A stretch of DNA of 64,000 nucleotides from Brassica napus (GCF_020379485.1 NW_026016731.1:62001-126000); one strand, 5' to 3'; shown: positions 1 through 15,100, counted from the first letter of the stretch. Numbers and translations are program-made. The notes: a model not told the origin generated them from the letters alone.

Positions 1-106
1 AAAACTGGGATCACCTGATTTGAAAGTGGGATAGCTTCTTCATCCTAACTCCTATGAGATTTATTCCACTTCCTAATGATTCTCCACTACTTTATGTATC
101 AAAATC

Positions 107-112
107 AAGCTT
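107..112. other. HindIII site defining the satellite family, first copy
   Basis: AAGCTT occurs once per monomer, giving a 176-bp ladder on digestion, the property by which Brassica HindIII satellites were first isolated. It is present in every unit I checked except the one with G-to-T at 63075. Only the first copy is listed. Confidence 0.9.
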
Positions 113-118
113 CTTACA

Positions 119-124
119 TCGCGA
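119..124. other. TCGCGA palindrome with the monomer's only CpGs, first copy
   Basis: TCGCGA is a perfect 6-bp palindrome and contains the only two CpG dinucleotides of the consensus monomer. In plants CG sites are the main substrate for maintenance methylation, so this site would carry essentially all CG methylation of the array, leaving CHG and CHH contexts elsewhere in the unit. It lies a few bases from the variable position 128 but is itself unchanged in the units I inspected. Only the first copy is listed. Confidence 0.8.
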
Positions 125-144
125 TTCTTCCTGGTTTGATTAGA

Positions 145-163
145 ATGACAAAGAAGTTGTCAT
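145..163. other. 7-bp inverted repeat (dyad) in each monomer, first copy
   Basis: ATGACAA at 145-151 and its reverse complement TTGTCAT at 157-163 flank a 5-bp spacer (AGAAG). Allowing a 2-nt bulge, the arms extend outwards by two further bases (GA on the left, TC on the right). The element is retained in nearly all monomers; none of the variants I located falls inside it. Short dyads able to extrude as cruciforms have been proposed as a shared property of centromeric DNA that lacks CENP-B boxes; assigning that role here is inference. Only the first copy is listed; it recurs in every unit. Confidence 0.75.
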
Positions 164-3100
164 ATTCCCAAACAGGAAAACTGGGATCACCTGATTTGAA
201 AGTGGGATAGCTTCTTCATCCTAACTCCTATGAGATTTATTCCACTTCCTAATGATTCTCCACTACTTTATGTATCAAAATCAAGCTTCTTACATCGCGA
301 TTCTTCCTGGTTTGATTAGAATGACAAAGAAGTTGTCATATTCCCAAACAGGAAAACTGGGATCACCTGATTTGAAAGTGGGATAGCTTCTTCATCCTAA
401 CTCCTATGAGATTTATTCCACTTCCTAATGATTCTCCACTACTTTATGTATCAAAATCAAGCTTCTTACATCGCGATTCTTCCTGGTTTGATTAGAATGA
501 CAAAGAAGTTGTCATATTCCCAAACAGGAAAACTGGGATCACCTGATTTGAAAGTGGGATAGCTTCTTCATCCTAACTCCTATGAGATTTATTCCACTTC
601 CTAATGATTCTCCACTACTTTATGTATCAAAATCAAGCTTCTTACATCGCGATTCTTCCTGGTTTGATTAGAATGACAAAGAAGTTGTCATATTCCCAAA
701 CAGGAAAACTGGGATCACCTGATTTGAAAGTGGGATAGCTTCTTCATCCTAACTCCTATGAGATTTATTCCACTTCCTAATGATTCTCCACTACTTTATG
801 TATCAAAATCAAGCTTCTTACATCGCGATTCTTCCTGGTTTGATTAGAATGACAAAGAAGTTGTCATATTCCCAAACAGGAAAACTGGGATCACCTGATT
901 TGAAAGTGGGATAGCTTCTTCATCCTAACTCCTATGAGATTTATTCCACTTCCTAATGATTCTCCACTACTTTATGTATCAAAATCAAGCTTCTTACATC
1001 GCGATTCTTCCTGGTTTGATTAGAATGACAAAGAAGTTGTCATATTCCCAAACAGGAAAACTGGGATCACCTGATTTGAAAGTGGGATAGCTTCTTCATC
1101 CTAACTCCTATGAGATTTATTCCACTTCCTAATGATTCTCCACTACTTTATGTATCAAAATCAAGCTTCTTACATCGCGATTCTTCCTGGTTTGATTAGA
1201 ATGACAAAGAAGTTGTCATATTCCCAAACAGGAAAACTGGGATCACCTGATTTGAAAGTGGGATAGCTTCTTCATCCTAACTCCTATGAGATTTATTCCA
1301 CTTCCTAATGATTCTCCACTACTTTATGTATCAAAATCAAGCTTCTTACATCGCGATTCTTCCTGGTTTGATTAGAATGACAAAGAAGTTGTCATATTCC
1401 CAAACAGGAAAACTGGGATCACCTGATTTGAAAGTGGGATAGCTTCTTCATCCTAACTCCTATGAGATTTATTCCACTTCCTAATGATTCTCCACTACTT
1501 TATGTATCAAAATCAAGCTTCTTACATCGCGATTCTTCCTGGTTTGATTAGAATGACAAAGAAGTTGTCATATTCCCAAACAGGAAAACTGGGATCACCT
1601 GATTTGAAAGTGGGATAGCTTCTTCATCCTAACTCCTATGAGATTTATTCCACTTCCTAATGATTCTCCACTACTTTATGTATCAAAATCAAGCTTCTTA
1701 CATCGCGATTCTTCCTGGTTTGATTAGAATGACAAAGAAGTTGTCATATTCCCAAACAGGAAAACTGGGATCACCTGATTTGAAAGTGGGATAGCTTCTT
1801 CATCCTAACTCCTATGAGATTTATTCCACTTCCTAATGATTCTCCACTACTTTATGTATCAAAATCAAGCTTCTTACATCGCGATTCTTCCTGGTTTGAT
1901 TAGAATGACAAAGAAGTTGTCATATTCCCAAACAGGAAAACTGGGATCACCTGATTTGAAAGTGGGATAGCTTCTTCATCCTAACTCCTATGAGATTTAT
2001 TCCACTTCCTAATGATTCTCCACTACTTTATGTATCAAAATCAAGCTTCTTACATCGCGATTCTTCCTGGTTTGATTAGAATGACAAAGAAGTTGTCATA
2101 TTCCCAAACAGGAAAACTGGGATCACCTGATTTGAAAGTGGGATAGCTTCTTCATCCTAACTCCTATGAGATTTATTCCACTTCCTAATGATTCTCCACT
2201 ACTTTATGTATCAAAATCAAGCTTCTTACATCGCGATTCTTCCTGGTTTGATTAGAATGACAAAGAAGTTGTCATATTCCCAAACAGGAAAACTGGGATC
2301 ACCTGATTTGAAAGTGGGATAGCTTCTTCATCCTAACTCCTATGAGATTTATTCCACTTCCTAATGATTCTCCACTACTTTATGTATCAAAATCAAGCTT
2401 CTTACATCGCGATTCTTCCTGGTTTGATTAGAATGACAAAGAAGTTGTCATATTCCCAAACAGGAAAACTGGGATCACCTGATTTGAAAGTGGGATAGCT
2501 TCTTCATCCTAACTCCTATGAGATTTATTCCACTTCCTAATGATTCTCCACTACTTTATGTATCAAAATCAAGCTTCTTACATCGCGATTCTTCCTGGTT
2601 TGATTAGAATGACAAAGAAGTTGTCATATTCCCAAACAGGAAAACTGGGATCACCTGATTTGAAAGTGGGATAGCTTCTTCATCCTAACTCCTATGAGAT
2701 TTATTCCACTTCCTAATGATTCTCCACTACTTTATGTATCAAAATCAAGCTTCTTACATCGCGATTCTTCCTGGTTTGATTAGAATGACAAAGAAGTTGT
2801 CATATTCCCAAACAGGAAAACTGGGATCACCTGATTTGAAAGTGGGATAGCTTCTTCATCCTAACTCCTATGAGATTTATTCCACTTCCTAATGATTCTC
2901 CACTACTTTATGTATCAAAATCAAGCTTCTTACATCGCGATTCTTCCTGGTTTGATTAGAATGACAAAGAAGTTGTCATATTCCCAAACAGGAAAACTGG
3001 GATCACCTGATTTGAAAGTGGGATAGCTTCTTCATCCTAACTCCTATGAGATTTATTCCACTTCCTAATGATTCTCCACTACTTTATGTATCAAAATCAA

Positions 3101-6100
3101 GCTTCTTACATCGCGATTCTTCCTGGTTTGATTAGAATGACAAAGAAGTTGTCATATTCCCAAACAGGAAAACTGGGATCACCTGATTTGAAAGTGGGAT
3201 AGCTTCTTCATCCTAACTCCTATGAGATTTATTCCACTTCCTAATGATTCTCCACTACTTTATGTATCAAAATCAAGCTTCTTACATCGCGATTCTTCCT
3301 GGTTTGATTAGAATGACAAAGAAGTTGTCATATTCCCAAACAGGAAAACTGGGATCACCTGATTTGAAAGTGGGATAGCTTCTTCATCCTAACTCCTATG
3401 AGATTTATTCCACTTCCTAATGATTCTCCACTACTTTATGTATCAAAATCAAGCTTCTTACATCGCGATTCTTCCTGGTTTGATTAGAATGACAAAGAAG
3501 TTGTCATATTCCCAAACAGGAAAACTGGGATCACCTGATTTGAAAGTGGGATAGCTTCTTCATCCTAACTCCTATGAGATTTATTCCACTTCCTAATGAT
3601 TCTCCACTACTTTATGTATCAAAATCAAGCTTCTTACATCGCGATTCTTCCTGGTTTGATTAGAATGACAAAGAAGTTGTCATATTCCCAAACAGGAAAA
3701 CTGGGATCACCTGATTTGAAAGTGGGATAGCTTCTTCATCCTAACTCCTATGAGATTTATTCCACTTCCTAATGATTCTCCACTACTTTATGTATCAAAA
3801 TCAAGCTTCTTACATCGCGATTCTTCCTGGTTTGATTAGAATGACAAAGAAGTTGTCATATTCCCAAACAGGAAAACTGGGATCACCTGATTTGAAAGTG
3901 GGATAGCTTCTTCATCCTAACTCCTATGAGATTTATTCCACTTCCTAATGATTCTCCACTACTTTATGTATCAAAATCAAGCTTCTTACATCGCGATTCT
4001 TCCTGGTTTGATTAGAATGACAAAGAAGTTGTCATATTCCCAAACAGGAAAACTGGGATCACCTGATTTGAAAGTGGGATAGCTTCTTCATCCTAACTCC
4101 TATGAGATTTATTCCACTTCCTAATGATTCTCCACTACTTTATGTATCAAAATCAAGCTTCTTACATCGCGATTCTTCCTGGTTTGATTAGAATGACAAA
4201 GAAGTTGTCATATTCCCAAACAGGAAAACTGGGATCACCTGATTTGAAAGTGGGATAGCTTCTTCATCCTAACTCCTATGAGATTTATTCCACTTCCTAA
4301 TGATTCTCCACTACTTTATGTATCAAAATCAAGCTTCTTACATCGCGATTCTTCCTGGTTTGATTAGAATGACAAAGAAGTTGTCATATTCCCAAACAGG
4401 AAAACTGGGATCACCTGATTTGAAAGTGGGATAGCTTCTTCATCCTAACTCCTATGAGATTTATTCCACTTCCTAATGATTCTCCACTACTTTATGTATC
4501 AAAATCAAGCTTCTTACATCGCGATTCTTCCTGGTTTGATTAGAATGACAAAGAAGTTGTCATATTCCCAAACAGGAAAACTGGGATCACCTGATTTGAA
4601 AGTGGGATAGCTTCTTCATCCTAACTCCTATGAGATTTATTCCACTTCCTAATGATTCTCCACTACTTTATGTATCAAAATCAAGCTTCTTACATCGCGA
4701 TTCTTCCTGGTTTGATTAGAATGACAAAGAAGTTGTCATATTCCCAAACAGGAAAACTGGGATCACCTGATTTGAAAGTGGGATAGCTTCTTCATCCTAA
4801 CTCCTATGAGATTTATTCCACTTCCTAATGATTCTCCACTACTTTATGTATCAAAATCAAGCTTCTTACATCGCGATTCTTCCTGGTTTGATTAGAATGA
4901 CAAAGAAGTTGTCATATTCCCAAACAGGAAAACTGGGATCACCTGATTTGAAAGTGGGATAGCTTCTTCATCCTAACTCCTATGAGATTTATTCCACTTC
5001 CTAATGATTCTCCACTACTTTATGTATCAAAATCAAGCTTCTTACATCGCGATTCTTCCTGGTTTGATTAGAATGACAAAGAAGTTGTCATATTCCCAAA
5101 CAGGAAAACTGGGATCACCTGATTTGAAAGTGGGATAGCTTCTTCATCCTAACTCCTATGAGATTTATTCCACTTCCTAATGATTCTCCACTACTTTATG
5201 TATCAAAATCAAGCTTCTTACATCGCGATTCTTCCTGGTTTGATTAGAATGACAAAGAAGTTGTCATATTCCCAAACAGGAAAACTGGGATCACCTGATT
5301 TGAAAGTGGGATAGCTTCTTCATCCTAACTCCTATGAGATTTATTCCACTTCCTAATGATTCTCCACTACTTTATGTATCAAAATCAAGCTTCTTACATC
5401 GCGATTCTTCCTGGTTTGATTAGAATGACAAAGAAGTTGTCATATTCCCAAACAGGAAAACTGGGATCACCTGATTTGAAAGTGGGATAGCTTCTTCATC
5501 CTAACTCCTATGAGATTTATTCCACTTCCTAATGATTCTCCACTACTTTATGTATCAAAATCAAGCTTCTTACATCGCGATTCTTCCTGGTTTGATTAGA
5601 ATGACAAAGAAGTTGTCATATTCCCAAACAGGAAAACTGGGATCACCTGATTTGAAAGTGGGATAGCTTCTTCATCCTAACTCCTATGAGATTTATTCCA
5701 CTTCCTAATGATTCTCCACTACTTTATGTATCAAAATCAAGCTTCTTACATCGCGATTCTTCCTGGTTTGATTAGAATGACAAAGAAGTTGTCATATTCC
5801 CAAACAGGAAAACTGGGATCACCTGATTTGAAAGTGGGATAGCTTCTTCATCCTAACTCCTATGAGATTTATTCCACTTCCTAATGATTCTCCACTACTT
5901 TATGTATCAAAATCAAGCTTCTTACATCGCGATTCTTCCTGGTTTGATTAGAATGACAAAGAAGTTGTCATATTCCCAAACAGGAAAACTGGGATCACCT
6001 GATTTGAAAGTGGGATAGCTTCTTCATCCTAACTCCTATGAGATTTATTCCACTTCCTAATGATTCTCCACTACTTTATGTATCAAAATCAAGCTTCTTA

Positions 6101-9100
6101 CATCGCGATTCTTCCTGGTTTGATTAGAATGACAAAGAAGTTGTCATATTCCCAAACAGGAAAACTGGGATCACCTGATTTGAAAGTGGGATAGCTTCTT
6201 CATCCTAACTCCTATGAGATTTATTCCACTTCCTAATGATTCTCCACTACTTTATGTATCAAAATCAAGCTTCTTACATCGCGATTCTTCCTGGTTTGAT
6301 TAGAATGACAAAGAAGTTGTCATATTCCCAAACAGGAAAACTGGGATCACCTGATTTGAAAGTGGGATAGCTTCTTCATCCTAACTCCTATGAGATTTAT
6401 TCCACTTCCTAATGATTCTCCACTACTTTATGTATCAAAATCAAGCTTCTTACATCGCGATTCTTCCTGGTTTGATTAGAATGACAAAGAAGTTGTCATA
6501 TTCCCAAACAGGAAAACTGGGATCACCTGATTTGAAAGTGGGATAGCTTCTTCATCCTAACTCCTATGAGATTTATTCCACTTCCTAATGATTCTCCACT
6601 ACTTTATGTATCAAAATCAAGCTTCTTACATCGCGATTCTTCCTGGTTTGATTAGAATGACAAAGAAGTTGTCATATTCCCAAACAGGAAAACTGGGATC
6701 ACCTGATTTGAAAGTGGGATAGCTTCTTCATCCTAACTCCTATGAGATTTATTCCACTTCCTAATGATTCTCCACTACTTTATGTATCAAAATCAAGCTT
6801 CTTACATCGCGATTCTTCCTGGTTTGATTAGAATGACAAAGAAGTTGTCATATTCCCAAACAGGAAAACTGGGATCACCTGATTTGAAAGTGGGATAGCT
6901 TCTTCATCCTAACTCCTATGAGATTTATTCCACTTCCTAATGATTCTCCACTACTTTATGTATCAAAATCAAGCTTCTTACATCGCGATTCTTCCTGGTT
7001 TGATTAGAATGACAAAGAAGTTGTCATATTCCCAAACAGGAAAACTGGGATCACCTGATTTGAAAGTGGGATAGCTTCTTCATCCTAACTCCTATGAGAT
7101 TTATTCCACTTCCTAATGATTCTCCACTACTTTATGTATCAAAATCAAGCTTCTTACATCGCGATTCTTCCTGGTTTGATTAGAATGACAAAGAAGTTGT
7201 CATATTCCCAAACAGGAAAACTGGGATCACCTGATTTGAAAGTGGGATAGCTTCTTCATCCTAACTCCTATGAGATTTATTCCACTTCCTAATGATTCTC
7301 CACTACTTTATGTATCAAAATCAAGCTTCTTACATCGCGATTCTTCCTGGTTTGATTAGAATGACAAAGAAGTTGTCATATTCCCAAACAGGAAAACTGG
7401 GATCACCTGATTTGAAAGTGGGATAGCTTCTTCATCCTAACTCCTATGAGATTTATTCCACTTCCTAATGATTCTCCACTACTTTATGTATCAAAATCAA
7501 GCTTCTTACATCGCGATTCTTCCTGGTTTGATTAGAATGACAAAGAAGTTGTCATATTCCCAAACAGGAAAACTGGGATCACCTGATTTGAAAGTGGGAT
7601 AGCTTCTTCATCCTAACTCCTATGAGATTTATTCCACTTCCTAATGATTCTCCACTACTTTATGTATCAAAATCAAGCTTCTTACATCGCGATTCTTCCT
7701 GGTTTGATTAGAATGACAAAGAAGTTGTCATATTCCCAAACAGGAAAACTGGGATCACCTGATTTGAAAGTGGGATAGCTTCTTCATCCTAACTCCTATG
7801 AGATTTATTCCACTTCCTAATGATTCTCCACTACTTTATGTATCAAAATCAAGCTTCTTACATCGCGATTCTTCCTGGTTTGATTAGAATGACAAAGAAG
7901 TTGTCATATTCCCAAACAGGAAAACTGGGATCACCTGATTTGAAAGTGGGATAGCTTCTTCATCCTAACTCCTATGAGATTTATTCCACTTCCTAATGAT
8001 TCTCCACTACTTTATGTATCAAAATCAAGCTTCTTACATCGCGATTCTTCCTGGTTTGATTAGAATGACAAAGAAGTTGTCATATTCCCAAACAGGAAAA
8101 CTGGGATCACCTGATTTGAAAGTGGGATAGCTTCTTCATCCTAACTCCTATGAGATTTATTCCACTTCCTAATGATTCTCCACTACTTTATGTATCAAAA
8201 TCAAGCTTCTTACATCGCGATTCTTCCTGGTTTGATTAGAATGACAAAGAAGTTGTCATATTCCCAAACAGGAAAACTGGGATCACCTGATTTGAAAGTG
8301 GGATAGCTTCTTCATCCTAACTCCTATGAGATTTATTCCACTTCCTAATGATTCTCCACTACTTTATGTATCAAAATCAAGCTTCTTACATCGCGATTCT
8401 TCCTGGTTTGATTAGAATGACAAAGAAGTTGTCATATTCCCAAACAGGAAAACTGGGATCACCTGATTTGAAAGTGGGATAGCTTCTTCATCCTAACTCC
8501 TATGAGATTTATTCCACTTCCTAATGATTCTCCACTACTTTATGTATCAAAATCAAGCTTCTTACATCGCGATTCTTCCTGGTTTGATTAGAATGACAAA
8601 GAAGTTGTCATATTCCCAAACAGGAAAACTGGGATCACCTGATTTGAAAGTGGGATAGCTTCTTCATCCTAACTCCTATGAGATTTATTCCACTTCCTAA
8701 TGATTCTCCACTACTTTATGTATCAAAATCAAGCTTCTTACATCGCGATTCTTCCTGGTTTGATTAGAATGACAAAGAAGTTGTCATATTCCCAAACAGG
8801 AAAACTGGGATCACCTGATTTGAAAGTGGGATAGCTTCTTCATCCTAACTCCTATGAGATTTATTCCACTTCCTAATGATTCTCCACTACTTTATGTATC
8901 AAAATCAAGCTTCTTACATCGCGATTCTTCCTGGTTTGATTAGAATGACAAAGAAGTTGTCATATTCCCAAACAGGAAAACTGGGATCACCTGATTTGAA
9001 AGTGGGATAGCTTCTTCATCCTAACTCCTATGAGATTTATTCCACTTCCTAATGATTCTCCACTACTTTATGTATCAAAATCAAGCTTCTTACATCGCGA

Positions 9101-12100
9101 TTCTTCCTGGTTTGATTAGAATGACAAAGAAGTTGTCATATTCCCAAACAGGAAAACTGGGATCACCTGATTTGAAAGTGGGATAGCTTCTTCATCCTAA
9201 CTCCTATGAGATTTATTCCACTTCCTAATGATTCTCCACTACTTTATGTATCAAAATCAAGCTTCTTACATCGCGATTCTTCCTGGTTTGATTAGAATGA
9301 CAAAGAAGTTGTCATATTCCCAAACAGGAAAACTGGGATCACCTGATTTGAAAGTGGGATAGCTTCTTCATCCTAACTCCTATGAGATTTATTCCACTTC
9401 CTAATGATTCTCCACTACTTTATGTATCAAAATCAAGCTTCTTACATCGCGATTCTTCCTGGTTTGATTAGAATGACAAAGAAGTTGTCATATTCCCAAA
9501 CAGGAAAACTGGGATCACCTGATTTGAAAGTGGGATAGCTTCTTCATCCTAACTCCTATGAGATTTATTCCACTTCCTAATGATTCTCCACTACTTTATG
9601 TATCAAAATCAAGCTTCTTACATCGCGATTCTTCCTGGTTTGATTAGAATGACAAAGAAGTTGTCATATTCCCAAACAGGAAAACTGGGATCACCTGATT
9701 TGAAAGTGGGATAGCTTCTTCATCCTAACTCCTATGAGATTTATTCCACTTCCTAATGATTCTCCACTACTTTATGTATCAAAATCAAGCTTCTTACATC
9801 GCGATTCTTCCTGGTTTGATTAGAATGACAAAGAAGTTGTCATATTCCCAAACAGGAAAACTGGGATCACCTGATTTGAAAGTGGGATAGCTTCTTCATC
9901 CTAACTCCTATGAGATTTATTCCACTTCCTAATGATTCTCCACTACTTTATGTATCAAAATCAAGCTTCTTACATCGCGATTCTTCCTGGTTTGATTAGA
10001 ATGACAAAGAAGTTGTCATATTCCCAAACAGGAAAACTGGGATCACCTGATTTGAAAGTGGGATAGCTTCTTCATCCTAACTCCTATGAGATTTATTCCA
10101 CTTCCTAATGATTCTCCACTACTTTATGTATCAAAATCAAGCTTCTTACATCGCGATTCTTCCTGGTTTGATTAGAATGACAAAGAAGTTGTCATATTCC
10201 CAAACAGGAAAACTGGGATCACCTGATTTGAAAGTGGGATAGCTTCTTCATCCTAACTCCTATGAGATTTATTCCACTTCCTAATGATTCTCCACTACTT
10301 TATGTATCAAAATCAAGCTTCTTACATCGCGATTCTTCCTGGTTTGATTAGAATGACAAAGAAGTTGTCATATTCCCAAACAGGAAAACTGGGATCACCT
10401 GATTTGAAAGTGGGATAGCTTCTTCATCCTAACTCCTATGAGATTTATTCCACTTCCTAATGATTCTCCACTACTTTATGTATCAAAATCAAGCTTCTTA
10501 CATCGCGATTCTTCCTGGTTTGATTAGAATGACAAAGAAGTTGTCATATTCCCAAACAGGAAAACTGGGATCACCTGATTTGAAAGTGGGATAGCTTCTT
10601 CATCCTAACTCCTATGAGATTTATTCCACTTCCTAATGATTCTCCACTACTTTATGTATCAAAATCAAGCTTCTTACATCGCGATTCTTCCTGGTTTGAT
10701 TAGAATGACAAAGAAGTTGTCATATTCCCAAACAGGAAAACTGGGATCACCTGATTTGAAAGTGGGATAGCTTCTTCATCCTAACTCCTATGAGATTTAT
10801 TCCACTTCCTAATGATTCTCCACTACTTTATGTATCAAAATCAAGCTTCTTACATCGCGATTCTTCCTGGTTTGATTAGAATGACAAAGAAGTTGTCATA
10901 TTCCCAAACAGGAAAACTGGGATCACCTGATTTGAAAGTGGGATAGCTTCTTCATCCTAACTCCTATGAGATTTATTCCACTTCCTAATGATTCTCCACT
11001 ACTTTATGTATCAAAATCAAGCTTCTTACATCGCGATTCTTCCTGGTTTGATTAGAATGACAAAGAAGTTGTCATATTCCCAAACAGGAAAACTGGGATC
11101 ACCTGATTTGAAAGTGGGATAGCTTCTTCATCCTAACTCCTATGAGATTTATTCCACTTCCTAATGATTCTCCACTACTTTATGTATCAAAATCAAGCTT
11201 CTTACATCGCGATTCTTCCTGGTTTGATTAGAATGACAAAGAAGTTGTCATATTCCCAAACAGGAAAACTGGGATCACCTGATTTGAAAGTGGGATAGCT
11301 TCTTCATCCTAACTCCTATGAGATTTATTCCACTTCCTAATGATTCTCCACTACTTTATGTATCAAAATCAAGCTTCTTACATCGCGATTCTTCCTGGTT
11401 TGATTAGAATGACAAAGAAGTTGTCATATTCCCAAACAGGAAAACTGGGATCACCTGATTTGAAAGTGGGATAGCTTCTTCATCCTAACTCCTATGAGAT
11501 TTATTCCACTTCCTAATGATTCTCCACTACTTTATGTATCAAAATCAAGCTTCTTACATCGCGATTCTTCCTGGTTTGATTAGAATGACAAAGAAGTTGT
11601 CATATTCCCAAACAGGAAAACTGGGATCACCTGATTTGAAAGTGGGATAGCTTCTTCATCCTAACTCCTATGAGATTTATTCCACTTCCTAATGATTCTC
11701 CACTACTTTATGTATCAAAATCAAGCTTCTTACATCGCGATTCTTCCTGGTTTGATTAGAATGACAAAGAAGTTGTCATATTCCCAAACAGGAAAACTGG
11801 GATCACCTGATTTGAAAGTGGGATAGCTTCTTCATCCTAACTCCTATGAGATTTATTCCACTTCCTAATGATTCTCCACTACTTTATGTATCAAAATCAA
11901 GCTTCTTACATCGCGATTCTTCCTGGTTTGATTAGAATGACAAAGAAGTTGTCATATTCCCAAACAGGAAAACTGGGATCACCTGATTTGAAAGTGGGAT
12001 AGCTTCTTCATCCTAACTCCTATGAGATTTATTCCACTTCCTAATGATTCTCCACTACTTTATGTATCAAAATCAAGCTTCTTACATCGCGATTCTTCCT

Positions 12101-15100
12101 GGTTTGATTAGAATGACAAAGAAGTTGTCATATTCCCAAACAGGAAAACTGGGATCACCTGATTTGAAAGTGGGATAGCTTCTTCATCCTAACTCCTATG
12201 AGATTTATTCCACTTCCTAATGATTCTCCACTACTTTATGTATCAAAATCAAGCTTCTTACATCGCGATTCTTCCTGGTTTGATTAGAATGACAAAGAAG
12301 TTGTCATATTCCCAAACAGGAAAACTGGGATCACCTGATTTGAAAGTGGGATAGCTTCTTCATCCTAACTCCTATGAGATTTATTCCACTTCCTAATGAT
12401 TCTCCACTACTTTATGTATCAAAATCAAGCTTCTTACATCGCGATTCTTCCTGGTTTGATTAGAATGACAAAGAAGTTGTCATATTCCCAAACAGGAAAA
12501 CTGGGATCACCTGATTTGAAAGTGGGATAGCTTCTTCATCCTAACTCCTATGAGATTTATTCCACTTCCTAATGATTCTCCACTACTTTATGTATCAAAA
12601 TCAAGCTTCTTACATCGCGATTCTTCCTGGTTTGATTAGAATGACAAAGAAGTTGTCATATTCCCAAACAGGAAAACTGGGATCACCTGATTTGAAAGTG
12701 GGATAGCTTCTTCATCCTAACTCCTATGAGATTTATTCCACTTCCTAATGATTCTCCACTACTTTATGTATCAAAATCAAGCTTCTTACATCGCGATTCT
12801 TCCTGGTTTGATTAGAATGACAAAGAAGTTGTCATATTCCCAAACAGGAAAACTGGGATCACCTGATTTGAAAGTGGGATAGCTTCTTCATCCTAACTCC
12901 TATGAGATTTATTCCACTTCCTAATGATTCTCCACTACTTTATGTATCAAAATCAAGCTTCTTACATCGCGATTCTTCCTGGTTTGATTAGAATGACAAA
13001 GAAGTTGTCATATTCCCAAACAGGAAAACTGGGATCACCTGATTTGAAAGTGGGATAGCTTCTTCATCCTAACTCCTATGAGATTTATTCCACTTCCTAA
13101 TGATTCTCCACTACTTTATGTATCAAAATCAAGCTTCTTACATCGCGATTCTTCCTGGTTTGATTAGAATGACAAAGAAGTTGTCATATTCCCAAACAGG
13201 AAAACTGGGATCACCTGATTTGAAAGTGGGATAGCTTCTTCATCCTAACTCCTATGAGATTTATTCCACTTCCTAATGATTCTCCACTACTTTATGTATC
13301 AAAATCAAGCTTCTTACATCGCGATTCTTCCTGGTTTGATTAGAATGACAAAGAAGTTGTCATATTCCCAAACAGGAAAACTGGGATCACCTGATTTGAA
13401 AGTGGGATAGCTTCTTCATCCTAACTCCTATGAGATTTATTCCACTTCCTAATGATTCTCCACTACTTTATGTATCAAAATCAAGCTTCTTACATCGCGA
13501 TTCTTCCTGGTTTGATTAGAATGACAAAGAAGTTGTCATATTCCCAAACAGGAAAACTGGGATCACCTGATTTGAAAGTGGGATAGCTTCTTCATCCTAA
13601 CTCCTATGAGATTTATTCCACTTCCTAATGATTCTCCACTACTTTATGTATCAAAATCAAGCTTCTTACATCGCGATTCTTCCTGGTTTGATTAGAATGA
13701 CAAAGAAGTTGTCATATTCCCAAACAGGAAAACTGGGATCACCTGATTTGAAAGTGGGATAGCTTCTTCATCCTAACTCCTATGAGATTTATTCCACTTC
13801 CTAATGATTCTCCACTACTTTATGTATCAAAATCAAGCTTCTTACATCGCGATTCTTCCTGGTTTGATTAGAATGACAAAGAAGTTGTCATATTCCCAAA
13901 CAGGAAAACTGGGATCACCTGATTTGAAAGTGGGATAGCTTCTTCATCCTAACTCCTATGAGATTTATTCCACTTCCTAATGATTCTCCACTACTTTATG
14001 TATCAAAATCAAGCTTCTTACATCGCGATTCTTCCTGGTTTGATTAGAATGACAAAGAAGTTGTCATATTCCCAAACAGGAAAACTGGGATCACCTGATT
14101 TGAAAGTGGGATAGCTTCTTCATCCTAACTCCTATGAGATTTATTCCACTTCCTAATGATTCTCCACTACTTTATGTATCAAAATCAAGCTTCTTACATC
14201 GCGATTCTTCCTGGTTTGATTAGAATGACAAAGAAGTTGTCATATTCCCAAACAGGAAAACTGGGATCACCTGATTTGAAAGTGGGATAGCTTCTTCATC
14301 CTAACTCCTATGAGATTTATTCCACTTCCTAATGATTCTCCACTACTTTATGTATCAAAATCAAGCTTCTTACATCGCGATTCTTCCTGGTTTGATTAGA
14401 ATGACAAAGAAGTTGTCATATTCCCAAACAGGAAAACTGGGATCACCTGATTTGAAAGTGGGATAGCTTCTTCATCCTAACTCCTATGAGATTTATTCCA
14501 CTTCCTAATGATTCTCCACTACTTTATGTATCAAAATCAAGCTTCTTACATCGCGATTCTTCCTGGTTTGATTAGAATGACAAAGAAGTTGTCATATTCC
14601 CAAACAGGAAAACTGGGATCACCTGATTTGAAAGTGGGATAGCTTCTTCATCCTAACTCCTATGAGATTTATTCCACTTCCTAATGATTCTCCACTACTT
14701 TATGTATCAAAATCAAGCTTCTTACATCGCGATTCTTCCTGGTTTGATTAGAATGACAAAGAAGTTGTCATATTCCCAAACAGGAAAACTGGGATCACCT
14801 GATTTGAAAGTGGGATAGCTTCTTCATCCTAACTCCTATGAGATTTATTCCACTTCCTAATGATTCTCCACTACTTTATGTATCAAAATCAAGCTTCTTA
14901 CATCGCGATTCTTCCTGGTTTGATTAGAATGACAAAGAAGTTGTCATATTCCCAAACAGGAAAACTGGGATCACCTGATTTGAAAGTGGGATAGCTTCTT
15001 CATCCTAACTCCTATGAGATTTATTCCACTTCCTAATGATTCTCCACTACTTTATGTATCAAAATCAAGCTTCTTACATCGCGATTCTTCCTGGTTTGAT

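Larger units (their letters stand above)
1..176 (-). repeat. Reference monomer (first unit, T-type)
   Basis: This first unit serves as the consensus of the left part of the array. Landmarks by monomer position: GATC at 9-12; variable site AA at 75-76 (GG or AG in some units further right); HindIII AAGCTT at 107-112; NruI-type palindrome TCGCGA at 119-124, which contains the only two CpG dinucleotides; variable site T at 128 (A in most right-hand units); 7-bp inverted repeat at 145-151 and 157-163; a weaker inverted repeat TCCCA (166-170) and TGGGA (positions 6-10 of the next unit). The start at base 1 is simply the window edge; the biological phase is arbitrary. A length of 176 bp is close to one nucleosome plus linker, as in many plant centromeric satellites. 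Confidence 0.95.

Noticed and set aside
145..163. Rho-independent terminator hairpin
   Set aside because: The stem is short and AT-rich, with no T-run after it, and the context is a eukaryotic satellite.
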